64,000 bases of DNA from Blastomonas ursincola (GTDB taxonomy: Bacteria; Pseudomonadota; Alphaproteobacteria; Sphingomonadales; Sphingomonadaceae), in NCBI RefSeq assembly GCF_013607875.1, contig NZ_VDES01000001.1, forward strand, positions 310,001-374,000, written 5' to 3'. This document shows, one piece after another, positions 15,927 to 24,393 of the stretch. Every line of letters begins with the position of its first letter. Positions within the stretch are counted from its first letter, which is position 1. Under the pieces are notes generated by a model, which did not search any database, was not told the origin of the DNA, and saw nothing but the letters and a program-made list of their open reading frames with translations. The translations under genes and the position numbers were made by a program.

Positions 15927-16781
15927 TTGTCGAGTAGCATTGCAGATCCGACGGCAATTCAAGCCAGGAGCGGACCGTACCAAGCTGCCACGGAACCGTT
16001 CCTAAAGTGGGCGGGTGGCAAACGCTGGGCTCTACCGGTGCTTCAAAAGCTGGTTCCTCCAAATTATAAACGATACATCGAACCATTCTTGGGCGGCGGG
16101 TCGTTATTTTTTTCGCTAGGGTGTAACGATGCAGTTTTGTCGGATGTAAATTTTGAACTTATAAATGCGTATCGAACTGTTCGCGATAATCACGAGCAAC
16201 TTGATCGCTGGCTCGCAGTATTCCAAAAATGGCACAATCCGGAGCTGTACTACAAAATTCGATCTCGCGATCACGGAAGCAAATTCTGGTCTGCATTGAG
16301 ATTTATTTATCTGAATAGAACATGTTTCAATGGAATATATAGAGTTAACTTAAAGGGAAAATTCAATGTACCCATTGGGACAAAAGATAGAATCAGCTAT
16401 CCTGATGGACTAAGGACGTATGCCGCTGCCCTTTGCAACGTTACGATAAAGCACGCAGATTTTCAGAGTATATTGCGATATGCAAAGAGTGGTGATTTTG
16501 TCTACGTTGATCCGCCATACACCGTTAAGCATAATAACAATGGTTTTATAAAATACAATGAACACTTATTTAAATGGTCTGACCAAATTCGACTTCGTGA
16601 CGAAATACGAAGAGCCCAAGACCGAGGGGCATACATCGTCGTCTCAAATGCAGCTCATGATTCTATTTTTGAATTATACAAAAACGTAGGCGAGATCATA
16701 AGAGTAGAACGAAGTAGCGTTCTTGCAGCAGCGCCGAATTTTCGTCGTCGAGAGCTGGAGGTGGTCATAAAGTGCTACTAA
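15927..16781 (+). CDS. Dam-family DNA adenine (N6) methyltransferase
   Basis: The 284-residue protein has the class alpha amino-methyltransferase order: SAM motif FLKWAGGK (25-32), PFLGGGSLFF (53-62), LSDVN, YLNRTCFNGIYRVN (128-141), and catalytic DPPY (195-198). This is the D12/Dam fold, expected to methylate adenine, typically in GATC or a related site. No ATG precedes the SAM motif. The chosen start is TTG 15927, because GGAGAG lies eight bases upstream; a TTG at 15864 is the alternative. It heads a tightly overlapping three-gene operon that is far more AT-rich than its neighbours (19 G+C in 60 bases at 16321-16380). It is likely the modification arm of a mobile defence or epigenetic module. 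Confidence 0.88.
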   Translation: MSSSIADPTAIQARSGPYQAATEPFLKWAGGKRWALPVLQKLVPPNYKRYIEPFLGGGSLFFSLGCNDAVLSDVNFELINAYRTVRDNHEQLDRWLAVFQKWHNPELYYKIRSRDHGSKFWSALRFIYLNRTCFNGIYRVNLKGKFNVPIGTKDRISYPDGLRTYAAALCNVTIKHADFQSILRYAKSGDFVYVDPPYTVKHNNNGFIKYNEHLFKWSDQIRLRDEIRRAQDRGAYIVVSNAAHDSIFELYKNVGEIIRVERSSVLAAAPNFRRRELEVVIKCY

Positions 16782-17410
16782 ACATCTCTTTTTATGTGGC
16801 ATTGCTTGTCATGATTGCATGGACAGTTTGGCCGACATTCGCCGCCCACCCATTTAGCTCCCATCGCGCAGCATTCTACAAGACATTTTTTCTTTGGCTA
16901 ATTTCGTCACTGCCAGTGCTAATAACGATAGCACTTGCAAGGCCGGCCAACACGGATTCTATATCAAAAATATCAACCATTGCTGGATCACCATTTTCAC
17001 CGTCAGAGCAATTTGTCTACGCGACATCCTTTATTGCACCGGCTCTATTTGTCTTTATTGACGCATTTAACACCTTGATGCGGGACTCAGACCAAGACCG
17101 AATTAGAAAATTCCGCACTACGCTTCGTCATTATCATCGAATCTTGTGGCCATCCGGTCTAATTCTCGTAATTAGCGTTCTCCTGTTTGTTGGACTCAAG
17201 ACCACCTTTCTCGAATTTGACAACACAAATATATATCGAGTTCTGCACGACAAAGCTATATTTATTTATCTTGTTTCTATTCTATATTGGTACTGCGTTA
17301 ATCTAATTGATGCTCCCACAGACACTGATCTATGGGTGAAATCTTCACGTGAAACTGATGACTTTGTAAAACGGATGGCAGGCAGATTAAGGGAAAAGAA
17401 AAATGGCTAA
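16772..17410 (+). CDS. Multi-pass membrane protein of unknown function in the Dam/DGQHR operon
   Basis: A 212-residue product starting at GTG 16772, with GGAGG ten bases upstream. It overlaps the methylase gene by 10 bases and the next gene by 8. Hydrophobic stretches at about 4-24, 37-57, 80-101, 123-143 and 162-179 suggest five membrane helices. A basic connector (RDSDQDRIRKFRTTLRHYH) lies between helices 3 and 4, and a charged C-terminal tail is predicted to be exposed. I recognise no enzymatic motif. Its position between a DNA methylase and a DGQHR protein makes a membrane effector or sensor plausible, but that is inference only. Codon use is AT-rich like its neighbours. Confidence 0.75.
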   Translation: MLLNISFYVALLVMIAWTVWPTFAAHPFSSHRAAFYKTFFLWLISSLPVLITIALARPANTDSISKISTIAGSPFSPSEQFVYATSFIAPALFVFIDAFNTLMRDSDQDRIRKFRTTLRHYHRILWPSGLILVISVLLFVGLKTTFLEFDNTNIYRVLHDKAIFIYLVSILYWYCVNLIDAPTDTDLWVKSSRETDDFVKRMAGRLREKKNG

Positions 17411-18596
17411 TCAACAGAAATTAACTTTTTCTGTGATGCCTGTTCAGCAGAAATCGAATGAATTTTATATCTCATCGATCCCAGCTAGAGAATTAGTTAG
17501 CATTAGTTATGCTGACGTCCGACGACTCGCTCACGAACATCGCGACGTCGAGCGCTATTTGGGCATCCAGCGTCCAGTGAATCCTGCACGGATTCAAGAA
17601 ATTCGCACCTACCTCGAAGGCCCCGATGCGACATTTCCAACTGGAATTATCGTGGCGATTGACGATCGGTGCGTTGAATTGGACCGTGAGAATGGCACGA
17701 TGACGGTTTCTCCGTTTGTACCTGAAGAAGGCACAGATGACACACCCATTCCATTCCATGAAATTGCAAAAATATTGGATGGCCAACATAGGCTAGCCGC
17801 CTTCTTAAATGACGATCGGAATCTAGAATTCGACTTTGATGAAGATCAGCTTTTTCAGCTCAATGCTTGTATTTTTGTCGGAGCTGACATCTCGACTCAG
17901 GCTGAAATATTTGCAACTGTGAATTTGGCCCAGACCAAAGTAAATCGAAGCCTTGCATATGATCTGCAAGAATTTGCGAAGAGCAGAAGTCCGTTCAAAA
18001 CATGCCACGATGTCGCCGTGGCAATGGATCGCCTTGATGTCAGCCCACTTAGGAATCGTATAAAAAGGCTTGGTGTACGCACCAAGAATCGCGACTCCGA
18101 AACCATCACACAAGCAGCATTTGTTGAGTCTTTGGTTAAACTTATATCTCGAGAACCAATGAAAGATCGTAATAAAATTTTGGATCGTCAGAAATTACCG
18201 TTACCAACTAATCTAGAGCTTAAAAAGACACCATTTAGACGCATGTTTATTGATGAAGATGATTTTGGAATCACTGAGATTATTCTAAATTTCTTTATTG
18301 CTGTCCGAAATAAATGGCCACAGTCTTGGGATGATGTACACAGGAAAGGCAACTTCATTCCCCGCTCAAATGCGTTTAAGGCGTTAATGAGATATTTAGG
18401 AGATATTTACATTGATATTGTTGGAGAGGATTTTGGCAGAATTCCAGAGCCAGATGAGTTCTCCCGATATTTTGACCATATTGAACTAACAGACGACCTT
18501 CTTAATACAAAGACATTTCGGCCAGGCAGTTCAGGACAGTCTTTATTTTATAAGTTGCTGACGGGTAGGGCAAAAATTTATGATCTCATTGAGTGA
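17403..18596 (+). CDS. DGQHR-domain protein (DndB-like)
   Basis: The 397-residue protein has the signature DGQHR at residues 126-130 (AKILDGQHRLAAF). It lies in a ParB/Srx-like N-terminal region preceded by RPVNPARIQEIRTYLEGPDATFPTGIIVA (shown loosely), and then FVGADISTQAEIFATVNLAQTKVN. These features place it in the DGQHR family, which includes DndB of phosphorothioate systems and related proteins in DNA-modification islands. No dndA, C, D or E homologue is nearby, so this is not a canonical Dnd locus. ATG 17403 follows AAGGGAAAAG, and its start overlaps the membrane-protein gene. The gene ends the AT-rich stretch. Confidence 0.85.
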   Translation: MANQQKLTFSVMPVQQKSNEFYISSIPARELVSISYADVRRLAHEHRDVERYLGIQRPVNPARIQEIRTYLEGPDATFPTGIIVAIDDRCVELDRENGTMTVSPFVPEEGTDDTPIPFHEIAKILDGQHRLAAFLNDDRNLEFDFDEDQLFQLNACIFVGADISTQAEIFATVNLAQTKVNRSLAYDLQEFAKSRSPFKTCHDVAVAMDRLDVSPLRNRIKRLGVRTKNRDSETITQAAFVESLVKLISREPMKDRNKILDRQKLPLPTNLELKKTPFRRMFIDEDDFGITEIILNFFIAVRNKWPQSWDDVHRKGNFIPRSNAFKALMRYLGDIYIDIVGEDFGRIPEPDEFSRYFDHIELTDDLLNTKTFRPGSSGQSLFYKLLTGRAKIYDLIE

Positions 18597-18696
18597 TATA
18601 TATATTTTTCTTGAATTTAATGAAGATCATCCTTGGGGCCAGACACTCGGTGCGGAAGGCTATTGTCAATCGTAACTCGGAATGTCCCCCCAAAAT

Positions 18697-18710
18697 TTGA
18701 TCCACCTCAA
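18697..18710 (+). promoter_or_regulatory. FNR/FnrL-like site upstream of bchE
   Basis: TTGATCCACCTCAA matches the FNR consensus TTGAT-N4-ATCAA in nine of ten defined bases. It lies 71 bases before the bchE start codon. In Rhodobacter, bchE is known to be activated by FnrL under low oxygen, so the site fits the gene. The -10 box is not obvious. Confidence 0.5.
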
Positions 18711-18781
18711 TGATCGCGCCTCCCCCCTCCCCCATCCTGCGACGCTGACGGGGCATTACCCCCGAGTCTCCGGAGGGGCCC

Positions 18782-20401
18782 ATGCGTATCCTGTTCGTGC
18801 ATCCCAATTATCGCTCGGGCGGGGCGGAGATAGCGGGGACGTGGCCGCCGGCCTGGGTGGCCTATCTCACCGGGCCGTTGCGGCGCGCAGGGTTTAACGA
18901 CATCCATTTCATCGACGCGATGACCGAGGGGGTGTCGGATGACGATCTCGCCGCGCGCATGGCGGCGCTGCAGCCCGATATCGTCGGCACCACCGCGATC
19001 ACCCCCAGCATCTATGCCGCCGAACGGGTGCTGGAGCTCGCCGCGCTCACCGTGCCGAACGCGGTGCGCGTGCTGGGCGGGGTGCATGCGACCTTCATGT
19101 ACAAGCAGGTGCTCATGGAAGCGCCGCATATCGATGTCATCGTGCGCGGCGAGGGCGAGAATATCGCGGTCGACCTGTTCACCGCGATCGCGCAGGGCCG
19201 CTGGCCGCAGGATCGCGCGGCGATCGCCGGGCTCGCCTGGCGCGAGGGGGATCAGGTCATCGCCAGCAAGGCGGCCGAGACGATCAAGGACATGGACAGC
19301 CTGAAGCCCGATTGGGACATTCTCGACTGGAAGCAGTACACCTATATCCCGCTCGGCACGCGCGTCGCCATCCCCAATCTGGCTCGCGGCTGTCCGTTCA
19401 CCTGCTCCTTCTGCTCGCAATGGAAATTCTGGCGCGATTACCGCGTGCGCGATCCCAAGCTGGTGGTCGACGAGATCCAGGAGCTGCACGAGAAGCACGG
19501 CGTCGGCTTCTTCATCCTCGCCGACGAGGAGCCGACGATCAACCGCAAGAAATTCATCGAGTTCTGCCAGGAGCTGATCGATCGCGGCCTGCCGGACAAG
19601 GTGAAATGGGGCATCAACACCCGCGTCACCGATATCTATCGCGACAAGGAGCTGCTCGGCTTCTACCGCTCGGCAGGCCTGGTGCACGTGAGCCTGGGCA
19701 CCGAGGCAGCGGCGCAGATGCGGCTCGACCTGTTCAACAAGGAAACCAAGGTCGAGGAGAACAAGACCGCGATCCGCCTGCTGCGCGAGGCCGATATCTT
19801 CGTCGAAGCGCAGTTCATCGTCGGGCTCGAGAACGAGACCGCCGAGACGCTCGAGGAAAGCTGGCGCATGGCCTGGGACTGGCAGCCGGATCTCGCCAAC
19901 TGGTCGATGTACACGCCCTGGCCGTTCACCCCGCTGTTCGAGGAGCTGAAGGAAAAGGTCGAGGTCCATGATTTCAGCAAGTACAATTTCGTCACCCCGA
20001 TCATGAAGCCCGCGGCGATGGAGCGCGGCGAGCTGCTCGACCGGGTGATGGCCAATTACCGCCGCTTCTACATGCGCAAGGCCCTGTTCCATTATCCCTG
20101 GCGCGGCACAGGCTTTAGGCGGCGCTATCTGCTGGGCTGCCTCTATGCCTTCCTGCGCGCAGGCTTCCGCCGCACCTTCTATGATCTGGGCAAGGCGGGC
20201 TATTGGGGGCCGCAGACCGCCAAGAGCGTCGACTTCCATTTCGACGAGAAGCGCGTGGGCGTGGAGCAGGCCGCATCCGACTGGGAAACGGCGGCAGACC
20301 GCGCCGCGCGCGCCAGCGAACGCCGCGCCGCCGTCCGCGCGCAGATGAAGGAGCGGGCAAGGGATCGCATTGAACTGAGCGAAGCGCCGAAGGGCGAGTG
20401 A
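18782..20401 (+). CDS. bchE: Anaerobic Mg-protoporphyrin IX monomethyl ester cyclase
   Basis: The 539-residue protein has an N-terminal cobalamin-binding domain ([21 protein letters not shown]...) and a radical SAM domain with CxxxCxxC at Cys204, Cys208 and Cys211 ([11 protein letters not shown]). The long conserved runs [46 protein letters not shown] and [11 protein letters not shown] are characteristic of BchE, the oxygen-independent enzyme that forms the isocyclic ring of bacteriochlorophyll. GGAGGGG precedes the ATG. bchJ follows with one base between. An FNR-like box lies upstream. No other pigment genes are in the window. The C terminus is short and charged compared with purple-bacterial BchE. 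Confidence 0.94.
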   Translation: MRILFVHPNYRSGGAEIAGTWPPAWVAYLTGPLRRAGFNDIHFIDAMTEGVSDDDLAARMAALQPDIVGTTAITPSIYAAERVLELAALTVPNAVRVLGGVHATFMYKQVLMEAPHIDVIVRGEGENIAVDLFTAIAQGRWPQDRAAIAGLAWREGDQVIASKAAETIKDMDSLKPDWDILDWKQYTYIPLGTRVAIPNLARGCPFTCSFCSQWKFWRDYRVRDPKLVVDEIQELHEKHGVGFFILADEEPTINRKKFIEFCQELIDRGLPDKVKWGINTRVTDIYRDKELLGFYRSAGLVHVSLGTEAAAQMRLDLFNKETKVEENKTAIRLLREADIFVEAQFIVGLENETAETLEESWRMAWDWQPDLANWSMYTPWPFTPLFEELKEKVEVHDFSKYNFVTPIMKPAAMERGELLDRVMANYRRFYMRKALFHYPWRGTGFRRRYLLGCLYAFLRAGFRRTFYDLGKAGYWGPQTAKSVDFHFDEKRVGVEQAASDWETAADRAARASERRAAVRAQMKERARDRIELSEAPKGE

Positions 20402-20402
20402 G

Positions 20403-21137
20403 GTGGCTGACGCTCCCTCGCGCGCCCATTGGGGGAATGCCGGCGCGCTGATCGGCCCCAATGCCGTGCTGCAAATGGCATGGGCAATGGAAGCCACGAT
20501 CGGCGCAGCGGCGGCGCGCGAGGTCCTGGAGGTGGCGGGGATCGACGCGCTGCCCTCGGGCGAGGCGATGATATGCGAGGGGCAGGCGCTGCGGCTGCAC
20601 CAGGCGCTGGTCATGCTGCATCCGGAGGCGGCGAAGGACATCGCGGTGGCGGCAGCGGTCGGCACCGCGGACTATATCATCGCCAACCGGATCCCGCGTT
20701 TTGCCGGCCTGGCCTTGCGCTGGCTCCCCGCCCCGATCGCCGCACGGCTGCTGATGCGCGCGATCGAGCGGCACGCCTGGACCTTCGTCGGCGCTGGCGC
20801 GTTCACCGTCACCGGGCCGTGGCATTTCACCATCGACCGTGCCTGCGCGGGCGACCGCACCGCGCCGCCCGATACGCTGTTCCGCTGGTACGCAGCTGTG
20901 TTCGCGCGGCTTTATTCGCGGCTGGTGCGTGGCGGTTCAGGCTGCACCGGCGCCGCGCCCGATCCGCGTTATCCGTTGCGCTGGCACTATCGCATCGCGC
21001 CGGTCACAGCTGACGCAGCGCGCGCGCGGGCCGTGCCGCCAGAACGGGGAGCGATCCGGCAATCCCGAGCCCCAAAGTCAGCAGCGCCCCGCCCGCCAGC
21101 GTCAGCATCACCACCGGCCAGTCGGGTGCCCAGTTGA
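20403..21137 (+). CDS. bchJ: Bacteriochlorophyll 4-vinyl reductase-like V4R protein
   Basis: Starts at GTG 20403, one base after the bchE stop, with AGGGCGAG just upstream. The 244-residue reading frame carries the V4R-type fold: ALIGPNAVLQMAWAMEATIG at the N terminus, then PRFAGLALRWLPAPIAARLLMRAIERHAWTF (shown loosely). The gene pair bchE-bchJ is common in purple bacteria. BchJ was once assigned 8-vinyl or 4-vinyl reduction and is now thought to act in substrate delivery. The last 40 or so residues (PPERGAIRQSRAPKSAAPRPP) look unlike the family. They run antisense over the end of ybbP for 134 bases, so the original stop may have been lost. Confidence 0.85.
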   Translation: MADAPSRAHWGNAGALIGPNAVLQMAWAMEATIGAAAAREVLEVAGIDALPSGEAMICEGQALRLHQALVMLHPEAAKDIAVAAAVGTADYIIANRIPRFAGLALRWLPAPIAARLLMRAIERHAWTFVGAGAFTVTGPWHFTIDRACAGDRTAPPDTLFRWYAAVFARLYSRLVRGGSGCTGAAPDPRYPLRWHYRIAPVTADAARARAVPPERGAIRQSRAPKSAAPRPPASASPPASRVPS

Positions 21138-23535
21138 AGCTGAAGATCTGGGTGATGACATACCAGGCCGCGGTCAGCCCCAGCGCCAGCGCGACCAGCG
21201 CCAGCAACGCGGCGAGCAGGCCATATTCGAGCGCCTGGGCCGACAATATCTGCCGCCGCGTCGCGCCCAGCGTCTTCAGGATCACGCTGTCATAGATGCG
21301 CGCCTGGCGGCTCGCGGCGATCGCGCCGATCAGCACGGCGATGCCCGAGAGGATCGCGATCGACCCGGCCGCCGCGATGGCCATCGCGATCTGCGTCAGG
21401 ATGGTCGTGACCTGGCCGATCACGTCGCGCACCTCGATCACCGAGCTCGAGGCGAACCCGGCGAGCACCGCCTTGCTCACCGCGCGTTCCTTCACGTCCG
21501 CATCGGCCATGCCCTTGAGCGAGACCGTCGCGGCCAGGTTGTGCGGCGCATCGCGCAATGTGTTGGGGCTGAACACCATCACATAGTTGAAGCCCATCGT
21601 GTCCCAGTTGATCTGGCGCAGCGAGGCGATCTTCGCGGTGAACTCGCGCCCCAACAGGCTGACGGTCAGGCTGTCGCCGACCTTGAGGTCGAGCACATTG
21701 GCCATCTCGCGGTCGATCGAGACGAGCGGCGGGCCGTCATAGCCCTTAGGCCACCATTGGCCCTCGATCAGTTCGCTTCCCTCCGGCAGCGTCTCGGCAT
21801 AGGTCAGCCCGCGCTCGCCGCGCAGCACCCAGGCGTTCTCGGGAATGTCCTTGAGGTCCGCAACGCGGATATTCTTGTACCCGGTCACCGTTCCGCGCAG
21901 CGAGGGCACCGCGTTGACCGCCGCGCCGGGGGCGGCCTGTTCGACCACCCTGCGGAACTCGTCCCCCCGCGCCACCGGCACATCGAGCACGAACAGGTTG
22001 GGCGCCTCCTTGGGCACGGTGCGGGTGATCTCGTTGGTGAGGCTCGTCTGGATGCCCGCCAGGATGACGAACAGCGTAAGCCCCAGCCCCAGCGCCACCA
22101 CCAGCTGCCCGGTCTGCGCGCCGGGGCGGTGCAGATTGGCAAGCGCGAGCCGCAGCAGCGGCGCCTTGGGCCGCGGCAGGCGCGAGGCGGTCCAGCGGAT
22201 CGCCCAGCCGATGCCGGCGAGCATCAGCAGCACGCCCGTCGCCGCCGCCATGAACCAGGCGGAGAATATCGCCTCGCGCGCGGTGACCAGCGCCAGCGTG
22301 ACGATACCAGCAATGCCCACGCCCACCGCGATCATCGTCGCGCGATCGGGCCAGCGATTGCCCTCGACCAGCGATCGGAACAGCCCCGCCGCCGGCACAT
22401 GCCGCGCGCGCGCCAGCGGCGGCAGCGCGAAGATGAACGCGATCAGCAGGCCATAGGCGGCGCTCACCGCCAGCGGCAGCGGATGGATGGCAAAGCCGGG
22501 CTTGACCGGCAGCACGTCGCCCGCAGCGGCGATGATCGCCGGCGGGATCAGCGCGCCCGCGATCAGCCCCCCCAGGATCGCCAGTGCCGACACCGCAAGA
22601 ATTTGTACCAGATAGATGCGCAGGATATCGCCAGAGCCCGCGCCCAGGATCTTGAGTGTCGCGATGCCCTGGCGCTTGGTGGCGAGATACGAGGCGACGC
22701 CGTTGCCGACGCCGATCCCGGCGATCACCAGCGCGGCAAGGCCGACCAGCGAGAGGAACTGGCCCATGCGCTCGATGAAGCGCGCGGTGCCCGGTGCGCC
22801 GCGATCGCGGTCGCGCAGCTCCAGCCCGGCTTCGGGAAATTCCGCCTTCAGCCGCGCGATCGACTGCGCCGGATCCGCGAGCGGGCCGACCTTCACGCGG
22901 TATTTCGCTTCGTACATGCTGCCCGGCTGGATCAGCCCGGTCCGCTGGATGCCGAGATCGGAAACGAGCGCCACCGGACCGAGCGTGAAGCCCTCGCCCA
23001 GCCTGTCGGGTTCGTCGAGGATGATGCCGCTGATCGCGAATTCGGCCTCGCCGAAGCGGATGCGGTCGCCGGGCTTGAGGTCGAGCCGATCGGCCAGCCC
23101 CGCCCCGATCACCGTGCTGGCGGGGTCGAGCGGCGCGTACTTGCCCGATTGCAGCGTTACCGTGCCATAAAGCGGGTAATCGTAATCGACGCCCTTGAGC
23201 TCGGCGAGGATCGCATCGGGGCCGGTGCCGCTCGCGCGCGGCGCGGTGCGCTGCGCCATCGCCTGCATCCGTACAGTCTCGGACAGCACGCCCTCGCGCT
23301 CGAACGCGGCGAGCTCCGCCTCGCTTGCCAGGCGCTGCGACATCGTCACCTCGAAATCGCCGCCGAGGATCACCTGCCCGCGCTGCGACAGCTCGCCGGT
23401 GATCGACGCGGTGAGGCTGCCGATCGTCGCCAGGGTCGCAACGCCAAGGAACAGGCAGATGATGAGCAGGCGAAGACCACGAAACCGCCCAGAAAGATCG
23501 CGCCGCGCGATGCGCCAGATCTGCGCCCAGCTCAT
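21004..23535 (-). CDS. ybbP: ABC transporter permease, FtsX/YbbP family
   Basis: The 843-residue protein has an N-terminal membrane helix and a large periplasmic MacB-like domain. Two FtsX repeats follow (about 260-420 and 700-840) with motifs such as RQGIATLKILGAGSGDI and QARIYDSVILKTLGATRRQIL. Ten or so hydrophobic segments are visible. This is the YbbP-type permease that pairs with YbbA, and the order matches E. coli ybbA-ybbP divergent from tesA. The role is probably lipid or lipoprotein-related export, not settled in any species. ATG 23535 is preferred over a TTG six bases upstream. Its 3' end overlaps bchJ convergently. Confidence 0.9.
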   Translation of the reverse strand: MSWAQIWRIARRDLSGRFRGLRLLIICLFLGVATLATIGSLTASITGELSQRGQVILGGDFEVTMSQRLASEAELAAFEREGVLSETVRMQAMAQRTAPRASGTGPDAILAELKGVDYDYPLYGTVTLQSGKYAPLDPASTVIGAGLADRLDLKPGDRIRFGEAEFAISGIILDEPDRLGEGFTLGPVALVSDLGIQRTGLIQPGSMYEAKYRVKVGPLADPAQSIARLKAEFPEAGLELRDRDRGAPGTARFIERMGQFLSLVGLAALVIAGIGVGNGVASYLATKRQGIATLKILGAGSGDILRIYLVQILAVSALAILGGLIAGALIPPAIIAAAGDVLPVKPGFAIHPLPLAVSAAYGLLIAFIFALPPLARARHVPAAGLFRSLVEGNRWPDRATMIAVGVGIAGIVTLALVTAREAIFSAWFMAAATGVLLMLAGIGWAIRWTASRLPRPKAPLLRLALANLHRPGAQTGQLVVALGLGLTLFVILAGIQTSLTNEITRTVPKEAPNLFVLDVPVARGDEFRRVVEQAAPGAAVNAVPSLRGTVTGYKNIRVADLKDIPENAWVLRGERGLTYAETLPEGSELIEGQWWPKGYDGPPLVSIDREMANVLDLKVGDSLTVSLLGREFTAKIASLRQINWDTMGFNYVMVFSPNTLRDAPHNLAATVSLKGMADADVKERAVSKAVLAGFASSSVIEVRDVIGQVTTILTQIAMAIAAAGSIAILSGIAVLIGAIAASRQARIYDSVILKTLGATRRQILSAQALEYGLLAALLALVALALGLTAAWYVITQIFSFNWAPDWPVVMLTLAGGALLTLGLGIAGSLPVLAARPARALRQL

Positions 23536-23553
23536 GCGCAAGCTCCACTTTTC

Positions 23554-23631
23554 CCGTCATTTCCGCGAAAGCGGGATTCCCGCTTTACCGTCGGGCAATA
23601 GCAGGATTCCCGCTTTCGCGGGAATGACGGT
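23554..23631. repeat. Inner-arm palindrome pair (B-B') inside the ybbA-ybbP gap
   Basis: Two inverted hairpin arms (CGTCATTTCCGCGAAAGCGG type, and its inverse) separate ybbA from ybbP, genes that are normally adjacent and co-transcribed. Any transcript through the operon would contain this large structure. Confidence 0.75.
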
Positions 23632-23650
23632 AGTGGTTCAAAGCGGAGGA

Positions 23651-24373
23651 TCACGCCGCACCCCCTGCCCGATCCGCGACAATCAGCCCGTCACGCATCT
23701 CGATCACGCGGTCGCAATGCGTCGCGAGAGAGGGATCGTGCGTGATAATGAGCAGCGTCGCCCCGCTCGCGCGCTGGCGGCTGAACAGCAGGTCGATGAT
23801 CGCCTCGCCGGTAGCGCCGTCGAGATTGCCCGTCGGCTCATCGGCAAAGATGATTTCCGGCCCCGGCGCCATGGCGCGCGCGATGGCGACGCGCTGCTGT
23901 TCGCCGCCCGAAAGCTGGCTGGGATAGTGCGTGACGCGGTGACCGAGCCCGACCGCCTCGAGCTCGCGCTCCGCGGTGCCGAACGGATCGGCAATCCCGG
24001 CGAGTTCGAGCGGCACCGCGACATTTTCGAGCGCGGTCATCGTCGGCAGCAGGTGGAAGGCCTGGAGCACGATGCCGATGCGCCCGCGCCGCGCGCGGGC
24101 CAGCCCGTCCTCGTCCATCGGCCCGAAATCGAGCCCGGCGACGCGCACGTCGCCGCTGCTCGCGCGCTCGAGGCCGGAGAGGATCGCCATCAGCGACGAT
24201 TTGCCCGATCCCGACGGCCCGAGCAGCGCCACCGACTGGCCCAGCGGAATTTCCAGATCGATGCCCTTCAAAATCTGCGTCTGATGGCCAGCCTCGCCGA
24301 GCGAGAGGGTGACATTGCGGGCGGCGATAGCAATATGGGGGGCAATTTGCGGCCGCGTGAGCGTATCGTGCAT
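23651..24373 (-). CDS. ybbA: ABC transporter ATP-binding protein, YbbA/LolD-like
   Basis: The 240-residue ATPase has Walker A GPSGSGKSS (52-60), Q-loop FHLLPTMTALENV, signature LSGGEQQR, Walker B IIFADEPTGNLDG and H-loop THD. These match the MacB/LolD/YbbA class that drives FtsX-type permeases. The ATG at 24373 lies 20 bases from the divergent tesA start. Its partner permease is the downstream ybbP, from which it is separated by a palindromic repeat pair. Confidence 0.92.
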   Translation of the reverse strand: MHDTLTRPQIAPHIAIAARNVTLSLGEAGHQTQILKGIDLEIPLGQSVALLGPSGSGKSSLMAILSGLERASSGDVRVAGLDFGPMDEDGLARARRGRIGIVLQAFHLLPTMTALENVAVPLELAGIADPFGTAERELEAVGLGHRVTHYPSQLSGGEQQRVAIARAMAPGPEIIFADEPTGNLDGATGEAIIDLLFSRQRASGATLLIITHDPSLATHCDRVIEMRDGLIVADRAGGAA

Positions 24374-24393
24374 GAAATGAAAGGGCTTTCGCT

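Noticed and set aside
15927-18596. Canonical Dnd phosphorothioation locus
   Set aside because: Only a DGQHR/DndB-like gene is present; dndA, dndC, dndD and dndE are absent and the methylase is not part of Dnd.
18707-20665. 652-codon minus-strand frame opposite bchE-bchJ
   Set aside because: Antisense to highly conserved bchE; composition typical of a shadow frame.
20839-23601. 920-codon plus-strand frame opposite ybbP
   Set aside because: Gln/Arg/His/Asp-rich low-complexity translation, antisense to a clear FtsX-type permease; a GC-content artefact.
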